Source: Rhodocollybia butyracea (taxonomy: Eukaryota > Basidiomycota > Agaricomycetes > Agaricales > Omphalotaceae). From it: DNA of 64,000 nucleotides. The translations under genes were made by a program, and so were the position numbers. The DNA is taken from NCBI GenBank assembly GCA_015501585.1, contig JADNRY010000262.1, forward strand, positions 1 to 64,000. Direction: 5' to 3'. The notes beneath the pieces were generated by a model. It was not told where the DNA came from. It saw only the letters and a list, made by a program, of their open reading frames with translations, and did not search any database. Positions within the stretch are counted from its first letter, which is position 1. Each line of letters begins with the position of its first letter. Below, piece by piece: positions 45,335-56,050 of the stretch.

Positions 45335-45969
45335 CATCAGGAAAAGCTGTTTTTGCCTAGAACGGCAGCCAGAATCCTCACCAATGTTCACTTACATCAA
45401 GAGTCATTGGTAATTGTTACTGTGATAGATACTGCAACTGCTAGTCAGTACACTACACAGACAGTACAGATACCATATAATAAACATTACTTGTTTTTGC
45501 TTAGGTGACCCCAGATTGGCCTAAAGCAAACTAGGTGACCTATGAATCCTATGGCATCCCAGGAATTTGGGCTCATCCGTTGCCAGTCAAGGCTCTTGAG
45601 GATTCCCTAGGGTATCCTAGGCAAACCCAGGGCAAGCCTAGGTCTGCCCAGGTTTGCCCAGGTGTTCCCAAAGTTGTCCTGGAGTTTCCCTGGGGCTTCC
45701 TAGGATACCCTAGGATACCCTGGGGAATCCTCAAGAGCCTTGACTGGCAAGGGATGAGCCCAAATTCCTGGGATGCCATAGGATTCATAGGTCACCTAGT
45801 TTGCTTTAGGCCAATCTGGGGTCACCTAAGCAAAAACAAGTAATGTTTATTATATGGTATCTGTACTGTCTGTGTAGTGTACTGACTAGCAGTTGCAGTA
45901 TCTATCACAGTAACAATTACCAATGACTCTTGATGTAACTGAACATTGGTGAGGATTCTGGCTGCCGTT
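45335..45969. mobile_element. Palindromic element B, copy 2, with captured inverted flank
   Basis: CATCAGGAAAAGC at 45335 is followed not by the rest of the B arm but by a 140-bp inverted copy (45361-45500) of the sequence lying to its right (about 45836-45969). The B body then continues as a palindrome centred near 45665. Element C copy 1 shows the right flank is the original sequence. The right CCTGATG end is missing. Confidence 0.8.
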
Positions 45970-47379
45970 GGTTTGACACTTGCACAAGTCAATGTTGTCA
46001 ATGCTGTCAGCAAATATTGGTGTGTACTGGGACTTCCAGCGTTTTGTGAAGCTGTTGGACTGACTGTCACTGTTTTGCAGTCTAATCTGTCACATAGCAT
46101 CACTCGCGATGCACTTACTCTGAGTGCGTTGTAAATAATTTTCCTGGGCTCGTTTCGTGTATCAAATGCCTGGTGCCTCAATTCCAAGTATCAGACTATA
46201 AAGATGCACTTCCCTGGGTGCCAATCACTTTGTCATATGCTCCGATGAACACCTAGTAGGGGGCAAATATGTATATTACTCTGAGTGTATGAGATGCTTG
46301 GAAAGTGTGTGAAACAGTTTCATTTTGGCACTGGGTAGAGTCAGAAGATTGACAAGATGTTGTATCCTGAGTTCCTCCTCTGCTGATTGGTTTTGGTGGC
46401 ACATTACTTGCTGCACTCCAGGAAAAGGGATGCAGTGGATCTGGTTAAAGCAAGCCTGGTGTAGATGGCACACAAGTCTCCCACAAGATACAATTCCACA
46501 CTGCTCTTGAAGGGCATGATCAGCGACAACACCAATACCAGAGATTGTCAGCGAGAGTCAGCAGCAGGGGCCAGCCACAGCCCACCAGCACTTGAGCCCA
46601 GCGGCCGCCGACAATTGCCAATGGTCATTGATGACCAGGATTGACTTTTCCTGGTCCACATATAAAACTCTGGAAGGAGTGTGGTTTAGAGAGGTGTAGT
46701 GTGTGTTGTGCGCATTTTCAGCCATCATGTGACTTGGCTTTGTTTTCCGGTCATCCGGCCCAAACAGAGTTTAACGTTTTCAGCATGTAGACAAAGGATT
46801 ACGGCACGTGATGTAATTTTACCTGGCATTTCAAGGGGGAACCTTTTAAGTTTTGCCAAAAATTGAAAGTTTATGTAGGAACTTTTTAAATTTTATCCCA
46901 AAATTCAAAGTTTTACAGGGGGGACCTTTTAAGTTTTCCGGAAAATTCAAAGTTTACGGGGGAACTTTATAAAGTTTTCCGGGAAATTCAAAGTTTTACG
47001 GGGGACATTTTGAAGTTTTCTGGGAACACCAAAGTTTACAGGGGGAGGCATTTTAAAGTTTTCCGGGCAAGTGAAAGTTTACGGGGGGCCTAATTTTTGT
47101 GCAACTTGAACAGCATACCTACTGAGCATCTCACACTCATACCTTGCATGTAGTAACCATTTTATTATTAGTGTAAGTACTAAATACTTGCAAATACTCA
47201 CAAGTATCTTGTGTTGGCTGGGATCCACAAGTACCCACAAGTACTTGTGTTAAACTACCTGCGGATCCGGGTATCCGTCTCCCACGGATAAACACGGGTC
47301 ACGGGTAGCCCCTTGAGGCCCACAAGTACCCATGCAACAGATCCGGGTACTACTTGACCCGGACTTGTGGACATCTTTA

Positions 47380-48720
47380 GGACTCGCAACCCATTCCCTG
47401 GCTTTAGCCATGCAATTAGTAAAAGGACCACTGCGAGCGTAGCCTAACTGTAGTTAAATGAATGATGAATAATAACTATGGAAACAAGCTCAAATAAAGC
47501 ACTTACAAACTGAACCAGCTCATGCTGGGTGTCGACGCTTGCAAGAACCTGAGCAAATACATCTAACATATCTTCTTCACCCTTATAGTCCTTAACCAAG
47601 TCTTGAAGAATGTCCATGTTCTACCTGTGTTTGTCAGAAGGCAACGGCTGCTGAGATGAATAGTGAGACAGCAAGTCCTGGGCGTAAAGTGCTTTTTGGT
47701 GATCTTGCCACCATGTCAGCGAGTCGGCAGCATCAGCGCATCTGAAGAGATGCTAGAACGGGAGCAAGAACTGGGGAAACTTGCCAGACCAAGGCGCTGG
47801 CGTGGCCTGTGTATTGACTTCTTTGAAGGCATCAAAAGTGGAGAGGACACTTGAACCTAAGTTAATTGTAAGATTGTATGAATGTGTATACCAGGGGAGA
47901 AATACCTACCTGGTTCAGCAGTAAATCCACATCCATATCATCAGTGTCATTGTCTTGGCCAGCAACAACACCAGCAGGATCATTGTTGTTGTTGTTGTTG
48001 TCTTTGTTGCCACGCCTCTGGCTCTGACGGTGCTCATCATCAGAGCCACCACCTGAAGTCATACATAGATATAAGGTCAATAGTAAAGGAATAGAGAGGT
48101 ACATACCTTCAAATGTGTCCTTGAACAGGAGAGCATCTGGGTTCTTGTCAAGAGGACCATCCAAATCATCCCCGTCAAGGGGACCACCCAGCTCTTGGTC
48201 ATTTTCAAAGCCCTGCCAGGGCTTTCCCTCCTCACAAGAGAAGAAACAGGACATTGGTGATGGCCACCAAGTCCATCAAGGTCTTCTGTTGTCATCGTCT
48301 TTGTCATCTTTGCCTTGAGCCTTGCGCATGGCCCTAGTGCTCATTGAATGACTAGATATGGTAGTAGTTACCTTCATCTTTGGCTTGTTGAGCCTTTTTT
48401 TGAGCATCCTTCTGTTGTTGGAGCACCAGGGCCTTGAGGTTGACCTCATTCTTCTTGGCAGGAGCTCTGGGGGTAGGAGCCTTAGGACCATCCGACTGTG
48501 CCGCCGCTCTCCTCGTTTTTGGTCCAGAATTGGCGGCTGTGGCAGCAGCTCTGGTGTTCTTGATGCCTTAAAAAAGAGAAAAAGAAGGTGTAAAAAAAGT
48601 TAGCAAAGAGAAATGAGCTGCAATGCAAAGACAAGAACTCACTTTGAGAAGTAGCATTGGCAGTAGCAGCTTTAAGAAAGGATAAGCAGAGGAACTAAAC
48701 CCTAGGGAAAAAAAGAACTT
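47380..48720 (-). pseudogene. DUF6532 domain protein remnant, copy 2
   Basis: Homologous to the remnant at 2400-5349. On the minus strand: an Ala-rich N-terminus after AAATAANSGPKTRRA (about 48535), KALVLQQQKDAQKKAQQAKD, an acidic exon with NPDALLFKDTFEG (about 48130), a DDEHRQSQRRGNKD-type exon encoded by a (TTG)n tract, then QRLGLASFPSSCSRSS (about 47770), GGKITKKHF (about 47700), LQDLVKDYKGEEDMLDVFAQ (about 47600) and LGYARSGPFTNCMAKAREWV (about 47450). MITE V copy 3 then cuts it. A TGA near 47725 also breaks it. Confidence 0.65.
47981..48003. repeat. Trinucleotide (TTG)n microsatellite
   Basis: About six TTG units encoding an Asn run in the DUF6532 remnant on the minus strand. Confidence 0.85.
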
Positions 48721-49010
48721 ACCAGGAATTTTGAGTAGGTTGTGAGATGCAAAGAGCAGTTGTAAAAAAGAGCAAAAAAAGAGTAGAGGCAAGAAAGAGT
48801 CCAGGGTCACAGACGCACCTTTTATATGCCACCTCTTGGCAGCCAGATTGGTATCATTCTCATGTCTTGTGAAGTTGTGAAACACAATAATATTAAGAAG
48901 TAGAATTTAAAAAATACATGATTACAAAAAGTTGAGGGCAACACCATCCATCAGATCACAAGGTCAGGCCCTCTGGACATGGCCACAAAGCAAGAACATC
49001 ATACTTAAAG
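48721..49010. other. Upstream region of DUF6532 remnant 2
   Basis: Contains a TTTTTTGC/A-rich leader and probable relic promoter. No separate gene recognised. Confidence 0.35.
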
Positions 49011-49516
49011 TCAAAGGAAATGAGGCGTGATGGGAGCCCGTCTAAAGAAATTAGCAAATGCATAGATGTAGTACAAAGCAAGGTAGTATCCAGTGTTTTT
49101 CAGCTCCCGTGTTGCACAAACATGACTAGAACCCAACCTCTCCCCATCTCGGATGGTCTCCTTAGGCATGCAGGCATCTGAATGAGTCCATCCCCACATG
49201 ACTTGGGAGAACACACGGAGAGCTGCCTGGCAAACATGTGCATCTTGATGGCCAAAGGCAGGGAAACCATTGCTAAAGAGAGCATCTTCAATGATGAGAA
49301 TCCTATCGGCACGGCTGGACAAATCATATTCATTTTCAAATTCACCATCTTCTTCTGTGTCTTGTTGAGGTACTAACTTGTACAAGAACTTGTCCAAAAG
49401 AAGAAACTCTTGTTTGAAGGAGATGTTGTAGATCTCACAGAGTATCTGTCTTTGTGCATCGTCAGGAAGGCGATCCGAGTAGATGAATTCTTTCCAGTGG
49501 GCATCAACTTGTTCAA
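49011..49516 (-). pseudogene. C-terminal fragment of an unrecognised protein
   Basis: Open on the minus strand from the element F boundary to a TAG at 49011: HWKEFIYSDRLPDDAQRQIL, FLLLDKFLYKL, SQVMWGWTHSDACMPKE and YYLALYYIYAFANFFRRAP are protein-like and resemble C-terminal regions of Agaricomycete transposon-associated proteins. The N-terminal part is missing because element F lies at its start. Confidence 0.45.
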
Positions 49517-49531
49517 CATCAGAAAAAGTAC

Positions 49532-50746
49532 TGTTATGACCCGGATCTAAATCCTATACACCCAATCTTTTTTCTTCTGTAACCAACTATGAACACTATC
49601 ATTAATACTTCTACTTAACATTTTACATTCATTAGTTATTCAACACCATTTGGGTTAATGCTGCACACATTCTTCCAGAACACCAGAATGATCTTTAACA
49701 GTCACTGCACAGTCTGCACAGTCATGACATCATTCTAGCTCCACAACTATGATGTCATCTTGCTACTCCACAATCATGATGTCATTCCATTGCTCCGCAG
49801 TTATGATATCACATCACTGCTCCACAGCTATGACATCATTGTATAGCCTCTTTACATCAATGACTCAATATCAGTCATTGCACAGCCAGATATCTGAGTC
49901 AACTACGGTTCCGCATACATGACTCAATATTAGTCATTGCACAGCATTACATAGTCAGACTGACTCATCCGCAGTATTTCCGCAGTTATGACTCAAATCT
50001 AGTCATTCCGCAGCATTTCCTAACTAGTACACATTGCACAGTATATAAGTAGTCTAGATTTACCAATGTACGTTAGACGTATTATTTTCTTAAATCCAAA
50101 CCCCCACTTGTTTGCTGTTATCACTTGTGTGAATCACCAGACCAACTCATTGTATATTGTTGAGCTATCTCCAAGTTACAATACACATTTATACATCTTG
50201 TTGAGCTAACTCCAAGTTGTATCCACTAACATTCACCTGTTGAGCTATCTCCTAGTGAATACTTCTTTAATTGCCACTTGTTGAGCTATCTCCGAGTTGC
50301 AACTTCCTATTACTTGTTGAGCTATCTCCAAGTATTAGACATCACACTCACTATTACTTGTTGAGCTATCTCCGAGTACTAGACACCACACTCACTATTA
50401 CTTGTTGAGCTATCTCCGAGTACTAGACACCACACTCACTACTACTTGTTGAGCCATCTCCGAGTACTAGTTCTGATTCATATTACTGCTTGTTGAGCTA
50501 TCTCCGAGGGTAATCTTATTATTATTATTTGTCGAGCTATCTCCAAATAATAACTTCTGTGAGTTTTGTATTACAAACTAGTTACTAACTTTACTTGAGC
50601 CTAGTTGTTTGAGTATATATTTTTTGCCTAGCGGTTTCAACGAACGGAAAGGCTTGCTCTATAATCTCATTAATTTCTCTTATCATTTTTACTGCCAAGT
50701 TACGTACTGTGAAGGTTTGGACAAGACTATTGATCGAGTCATAACA
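49532..50746. mobile_element. Solo LTR, copy 2 (1215 bp)
   Basis: TGTTATGAC...GTCATAACA with target duplication AGTAC (49527-49531 and 50747-50751), inserted 15 bp inside element F. It carries the same bZIP-like array and TATATAA (50042-50048). The hairpin array (about 50149-50553) has 10 units instead of 11; the 43-bp length difference to copy 1 equals one unit. Confidence 0.93.
50149..50553 (+). repeat. Tandem array of 10 stem-loops, copy 2
   Basis: Same organisation as at 16542-16987. Unit 10 here has the standard loop TTGAGCTATCTC where copy 1 has a two-base variant. The last unit again pairs TTATTATTTG with CAAATAATAA. Confidence 0.85.
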
Positions 50747-50887
50747 AGTACCTATGAACTTGAGCCAACTCAGGTGAGCCTCAGGTCAACCAAGTTAGCT
50801 TAGGTTATCTTAAGTTGACTTGAGTTGAATTAAGTCAAGTTAAGAGTAACTTAAGTCAACTCAAGCCAAAAAAATCTCTGAACCTTG

Positions 50888-52151
50888 CACTGCGGCGTTT
50901 ACCCGATAATCCGGCCTGGAAAACATTGAGAAAATGGATTAAGTGTCAATACTCTTGGCTATTCCTGAGTGGAAATTTCTGAATAAGTACCAAAGCATTC
51001 TGTAATTATTACTCTAGACATAGTCAAGGATTTTTTAAACTAGTTCTTGCACAATCTTGAGATTATTACTTTAAATAAGTCTAGCTGGAAAACTATGAGT
51101 ATCCCACCCCAGATTATCTTGTAAGATTTCTTCATAAAATGACATAGATTATAGCAAGAATATTTAGAATAATCTTCACATAAATCTAGATTATTACTAC
51201 CAATGTTACCTAGAGCTTAGCCAGAGAATACCATGGGATTTTTGAAAAAAAATCATATAGTGGTAAGGGCCAGAAATTTGAAGATTTTATTGGAATAATC
51301 TGCGCGTGGAAAACATGAGGTTTTTTAAAATAAACTGGCTCGGATTATGCGTACCGGACGTCGAGATATCTAGACATCAAGACATCGATGATGTCTGGAC
51401 GCCGTGATGTGCTACTGTTGGAACATCTTGGACATCTTGGACATCAGGATGTGTGACGGGTGAGGAGAATCGGGATGTCGGAATTGACAGGGGATTGAAG
51501 GGCTTTTGTACATAGATATAATTATCAAGCTCCTATCTATTTTCCGTTTGATGCTGTAAGGTAAACACCCTTCAATCGCAACATCCCGACAACCCGACTC
51601 TCCCATACCATATAGCAGATGTCATACATCCCGACCTCCAAGACATTTTGACTGCAAAACATCCCGACGTCTCGATATCCGGTATGTATAATCTGAGCCA
51701 GTTCATTTTGAAAAACCTCATGTTTTCCACGCACAGATTATTCCAACAAAGTCTTTGATTTTCCGACCCGTGTTACTAGATGAATGTTTCCAATAATCTC
51801 ATGGTAATCTCATGGTAATCTCTGGGTGAAATTGGCGGAAATAGTGTAGATTTATGTGCAGATTGTTCTGAATATTCTTACTATAATGTATGTCACTTTA
51901 TGAAGAAATTTCATAATATATTCTGGGGTAGGATACTCATAGTTTTCCACAGGGAGTTTCTCAAAGTAATAATCTCAAACTTGTGCAAGAGCTAGTTTGA
52001 AAAATCTGTGAGTATGCCTACAGTAATAACCACTGAATGTGTTTGTACTTATTCAGAAAATTCCGTTCAGGAGTACCCGAGAGTATTGACACTTAATCCT
52101 TGCATTTTCTCAAAGTTTTCCGGGCTGGATTATCGGGTAAACCCCGCAGTG
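50888..52151. mobile_element. CACTG-ended palindromic element F2 (1264 bp)
   Basis: Ends CACTGCGGCGTTTACCCGAT and the inverse of CACTGCGGGGTTTACCCGAT, with a 3-bp duplication TTG (50885-50887 and 52152-52154). This is CACTA-superfamily structure. The arms of about 450 bp are inverted copies full of ATAATCT words; the centre (about 51350-51690) has GACATC/GGGATGTC words. Its removal restores the palindrome of element F. Non-coding. Confidence 0.85.
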
Positions 52152-52523
52152 TTGGATCAAGTCACTTAAGTTGCCTCAAGTCAACTTGGGATTCACTTCA
52201 AGTTAACTTCAGGTTAACTTTGGATTAACTTGAGTAGATTTGTCAACTTGAGGCTTGACAAATCTACTCAAGTTAATCCAAAGTTACTCAAGTTAATCCA
52301 AAGTTAACCTGAAGTTAACCTGAAGTGAATCCCAAGTTGACTTGAGGCAACTTAAGTGACTTGATCCAAGGTTCAGAGATTTTTTTGGCTTGAGTTGACT
52401 TAAGTTACTCTTAACTTGACTTAATTCAACTCAAGTCAACTTAAGATAACCTAAGCTAACTTGGTTGACCTGAGGCTCACCTGGGTTGGCTTGAGTCCAT
52501 AGGTACTTTTCCTGATGAAGATG

Positions 52524-54740
52524 AGAGCTCCCCTTGTTGCTGCTGGCAAGGATGGCATTTAAATGACCAGTGCAAATGGTGAAGTTCGACGTGTCCATCC
52601 CATCCTTGCCAGTTATGTTGCCGACCTCCCAGAACAATGCCTGGTAGTCTGCTGCAAGTACGGAACATGTCCTAAATGTAGAGTGTCTTCAGACAAACTA
52701 GGCGAGAAGGCTCCCTCTGAGAGGAGAATGCAGACATGGATGTTGGGGGTGATGAGCAAGGCACGTGAATCTGCTACATCAGGTGCTCAATACTTTGAGA
52801 CCTGTATGAACCAAGATGTTTCTGGTTATGTCTATCGCCCTTTCTGGGATGAGTTACCCCTCACCAATATCCACCTCAGCATTACTCCTGATGTCCACCA
52901 TCAGCTATATCAAAGTGTCCTCAGACACTTCATCACTTGGTGTCAAAAGGTCCTCAAGGATGACAAACTTGACTGTTGCATCTGCTGCTTACCTCCGTTG
53001 TCTGGTGTCTGTCACTTTTAAAAGGTATCTCAACTCTTACTCAGATTAGCGGTTCTGAGGACAAGAACATAGGCAAAATTCTTTTGGGATGCCTTCTTGG
53101 GTCCAATATGCCCAATGGTGCCTTGACTGCTGTTCATGCAATTCTTGATTTCATATATCTTGCCCAGTACTCCCATCATGACAATGCTACCCTTGAATAC
53201 ATGCAGGATGCCCTTAATACCTGGCATAAGCATAGAGATTGCTTTATTGCCTTGGAGATTTGCAAGCACCTAAAAATTCCAAAATTGCACTCACTTCAAC
53301 ACTACATCCAATCCATACACTTATTTGGCACTACTGATAATTACAAACACTGAGATGTTCGAACATCTCCATATTGATTTTGCAAAGAAAGGTTGGAGAG
53401 CATCTAATAAACGGGATGAGTTTCCCCAAATGACATGCTGGCTTTCTCAACAGGAGAATGTGCAGCCATTCAATCATGAGCTTTCTTGGATCTTAGATCA
53501 ACAAGCTCTTGCCGCATCATCTTTTTCTACAACCTCTTCTCCTCCCTTGTCTAAGCCATCTCCTCCACTCTCTATTCTCCTTCCCAAAGTCCCCACTGCT
53601 CCCAACAAACAACTTCAAGCCATCAAAAAAACACATCATGTCCCGTTATTCTCACAGCATCTCAAAATGCTTAAGGGCCTGTTTGGCAACACAAATCTGG
53701 ATTTTGTGTGATTTTGCCAGAGGCAAGATCTTGAAGACTTATATAAAATGTTCGGATCAGCTGGCCGGTTGCGATGACTCTGGAAATGTCATAAAATGAC
53801 ATAACTCCTGCCCTGACATGTTGGACATTCCTCTCGCTGTCCCGCAAGTCGTCCTGACCACTCTCAACAATGCCACCCAGTGACCAACATGTTCTGGTCA
53901 TCATCTTTCAAGTTTGATGTAATTGTATATTATTGTTAAAGTGATTTTATTCCTCTATATTGTCTAAGCAAGTGAAACCTAAAGTAAAAACTACATTTGA
54001 GAGCGGCGGGCATGTCTGAGCATTGAGTGGGGTGTTGACCTCAATGTGGAAGAAATGTCTGACAGGCTGTGACACCACACGCGTTTACACGGAGCGCTCA
54101 ACTGGCTGATCCGAGTAATACTTACAAATGCTTGATGGCTTTTTTATATGGTGGCAATACCTGGCAAAATCCCAACAAAATCTGAGATTCATGTTGCCGA
54201 ACAGGCCCTAAACCTGAAGCAACTAATGCTACAGTTCAAGCAGCTGTGACCCAGGATTTACCCTTTCAATGTTTGGATATTTATTACTTGTTCAAATTTG
54301 CGCCAGAGCAACTGGAAGAAGGTGTCAATATGAAGGACATCGTAAAAGCTTCACCATTAAATGGTGGTAGGTTCAACACAGTAATTTTTTTAAACCAGCA
54401 ATGAGGCTGAAAGTGTTGGCCTTGAAGGTGAGTGATGTATATTAATATTAATTGATTTTATGTCAATAACTATTGTCTATTCTCCAGGTACTCGAATAGG
54501 ACGTGTCAAGATTGTTTTTCATCTACCTACTGATTTATGTCTTATTGGCTCCCATAAGAGACCAGTGCCCAAGGTCTGGCCCCGAACTGCTCTTGCCTAC
54601 ATTCAATGGTTTACTGCACCAACGTTATCGGCAAATGCACACACCACTCACAACATGGCCTCTGTACAAAAACCTAAGCCAAATCGTTCTGATAACTCAC
54701 CTCCTTGGTCAATTATACCATTGTCCAACATACGCCATGT
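52524..54740 (+). pseudogene. Plavaka-type transposase remnant
   Basis: Collinear with Plavaka-family transposases of Agaricomycetes: RRVHPILASYVADLPEQCLV (52590), CKYGTCPKCRVS, YRPFWDELPLTNIHLSITPD (52833), VHHQLYQSVLRHFITWC, then in another frame DKNIGKILLGCLLG (53063), AILDFIYLAQYSHHD, FIALEICKHLKIPKLHSLQH (53252), a frameshift at about 53345, and HIDFAKKGWRASNKRDEFPQ (53370). A Ser/Pro linker is interrupted by MITE R (53675-54208). The C-terminus has RVKIVFHLPTDL and ALAYIQWFTAPTLSANAHTT (54490-54620) and SIIPLSNIRHV (54705), where direct repeat S1 begins. Frameshifts make it non-functional. Confidence 0.85.
53675..54208. mobile_element. PIF/Harbinger-type MITE R, copy 1 (534 bp)
   Basis: GGGCCTGTTTGGCAACACAA...GCCGAACAGGCCC with TAA on both sides (53672-53674 and 54209-54211), inserted in the Plavaka remnant. 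Confidence 0.9.
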
Positions 54741-54965
54741 CGTAGGTATGGGGACTCGGAGCCGTGAGGCTCCCTCAGGAGATTGGGAATACGAGTGCTC
54801 TCTATCACTATGTACTACTTGGCCTTTGTACCAGGCCTTATATACTACAGTACGGGTACTACTAGATATATCTACCGGGTCTGTAAGTAGCTGAGTAAGT
54901 AAATCAGTAAGCAACATCGGAGGAATATCAGTGCCGGATTGACATGACATCATCGTCGGATCGGT
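54741..54965. repeat. Direct repeat S1
   Basis: About 220 bp shared with 57168-57390 in the same orientation, at roughly 85-90% identity (GGAGCCGTGAGG ... GTGCCGGATTGACATGA). The two copies flank 2.2 kb containing a MITE. They could be degraded LTRs, but no TG...CA ends with target duplication were found. Confidence 0.55.
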
Positions 54966-55420
54966 AGCTAAAACACGCCAGTCTTGTATGCTTATAACAG
55001 ATTTCCGTAAAGCCAAAGCTTCATCTTTAATCTCTTCACAAGTTTTAGACACAGTTAATACATTTTTAGTAAATAATTGGTTATTTGTTTATACATACAA
55101 AACTATATACAAAGATCAGTAGTAATTCTAGTAGCAGTGAAGCGTTGGAGCGTTGTGAGACTTACTTGATTATGATGGTGTGAGATTACTTGGGTTTGGC
55201 CTTTGGCATAATGATTACTTGAGTTAGAGATGTCCACGAGTCCAGGTCTTCCAGGTACTTGCAGGTAAGACCCATGGGAAAACCCGCAAGTATGTGACTC
55301 ACGGATCATAGGATCTGTTTCCCACAGGTCTGGTGCATGTCACAAGTCAGACCTTGGGAAATTTCGGCTGACCCGCAATGTAACACTTCCGTGGGTCGAT
55401 CCATTGACCTCGCGGAAAAA

Positions 55421-55477
55421 TGGAACTAGCGGGGCTCGCACCCGCGCCTGCCGTGCTAACTACTACACTATAGTCCC
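55421..55477 (-). tRNA. tRNA-like sequence lacking the anticodon arm (pseudogene)
   Basis: Minus-strand 57-nt segment. The 7-bp acceptor stem pairs GGGACTA (55477) with TAGTTCC plus a discriminator A. The D-arm is GTGT-AGTAGTTA-GCAC with an A-box-like TAGTGTAGTAGTTAGCACG. A perfect 5-bp T-stem GCGGG/CCCGC closes the loop TGCGAGC, close to the B-box. Only 7 nt separate the D and T arms where anticodon arm and variable loop should be, so it cannot decode. It may be a tRNA-derived pol III relic such as a SINE head. Confidence 0.45.
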
Positions 55478-55569
55478 GTGTTACCGTAGTGTTTTCTAGG
55501 GACTAATGCCCAGAGTAGCCGGGTTAACACCTAACCCTGAGGATCTATCAACGGCCGGACTACGGGCCG

Positions 55570-56050
55570 TTACACACTCATATTGATTGTCTGAACCATT
55601 CTTGATGATTGTCCAGTTTACTCAAAAAGATTGTCTTATACCTTCATATTGACTGTCTGAACCAATCTTATTGATTGTCTAAATCACTTTTAAAGATTGT
55701 CTGAAGAACTCTAAACCACTTTTGATGATTGTCTGAACCACTCTTACTGATTGTCAAAACCTTTCAATATGATAGTATGAACCAGTCTAAATGATTGTCA
55801 AAAACACTCCAAATGATGGTATGAAACACTCAAATTGACTGTTCAGGACACTCAATATGATTGTTTTGGGAAATGGGCTGGATTGTTATGAGACAATCAT
55901 TAGGATTGTTCAGCAATCACTCTGAGTGCCTAGAACAATCATTTTGACTGTCTTGGACACTCTTTCTAAGTGTCTTGGACAATCATTCTGAGTGTGTGTA
56001 ATACTCATTTGGGGTGTCCTACACCATTGCTCTGGTGGTTTCCAAGTGCT
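55570..56050. repeat. Element T array, copy 2 (GATTGTCTGAACCACTC words)
   Basis: About 480 bp of degenerate tandem words, ATTGTCTGAACCACTCTTG-like at the left and GACACTCTTTCTAAGTGTCTTGG-like at the right, changing orientation in the middle. It shares words with 15780-15925 and 57985-58162. Confidence 0.5.

Larger units (their letters stand above)
43903..47117. mobile_element. Element C, copy 2 (complete, 3215 bp)
   Basis: Starts TGTATGCTGTTCAAGTTGC and ends in its inverse GCAACTTGAACAGCATA. CCTA occurs on both sides (43899-43902 and 47118-47121), while the uninterrupted MITE V at 56668 has it once. Each end has about 300 bp of inverted word repeats (CCGTAAACTTTCATTTT / AAAGTTTTCCGGG). No transposase recognised; contains palindrome B copy 2. 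Confidence 0.85.
43479..47379. mobile_element. hAT-like MITE V, copy 3, split by element C
   Basis: Left end TAAAGATGTCCACAAGTCC at 43479 and right end GGACATCTTTA at 47379. The 5' half (43479-43902) and 3' half (47122-47379) match copy 1 and are separated by element C copy 2. It interrupts the minus-strand DUF6532 remnant in the codons after AREWVA. The flanks share an imperfect GTTGC(A/G)A-type repeat offset by 3 bp, so the target duplication is uncertain. Confidence 0.85.
49517..52517. mobile_element. Palindromic element F with two nested insertions
   Basis: Ends CATCAGAAAAAGTAC (49517) and GTACTTTTCCTGATG (52517), flanked by AA (49515-49516 and 52518-52519). Removing the solo LTR (49532-50746) and the CACTG element (50888-52151) with their duplications leaves a 514-bp almost complete palindrome of ACTTGAGT/ACTTAAGT words centred near 52247. 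Its ends match those of element B. Confidence 0.85.

Noticed and set aside
47882..48094. Cys/His-rich plus-strand ORF
   Set aside because: Antisense of the (TTG)n tract in the DUF6532 remnant.
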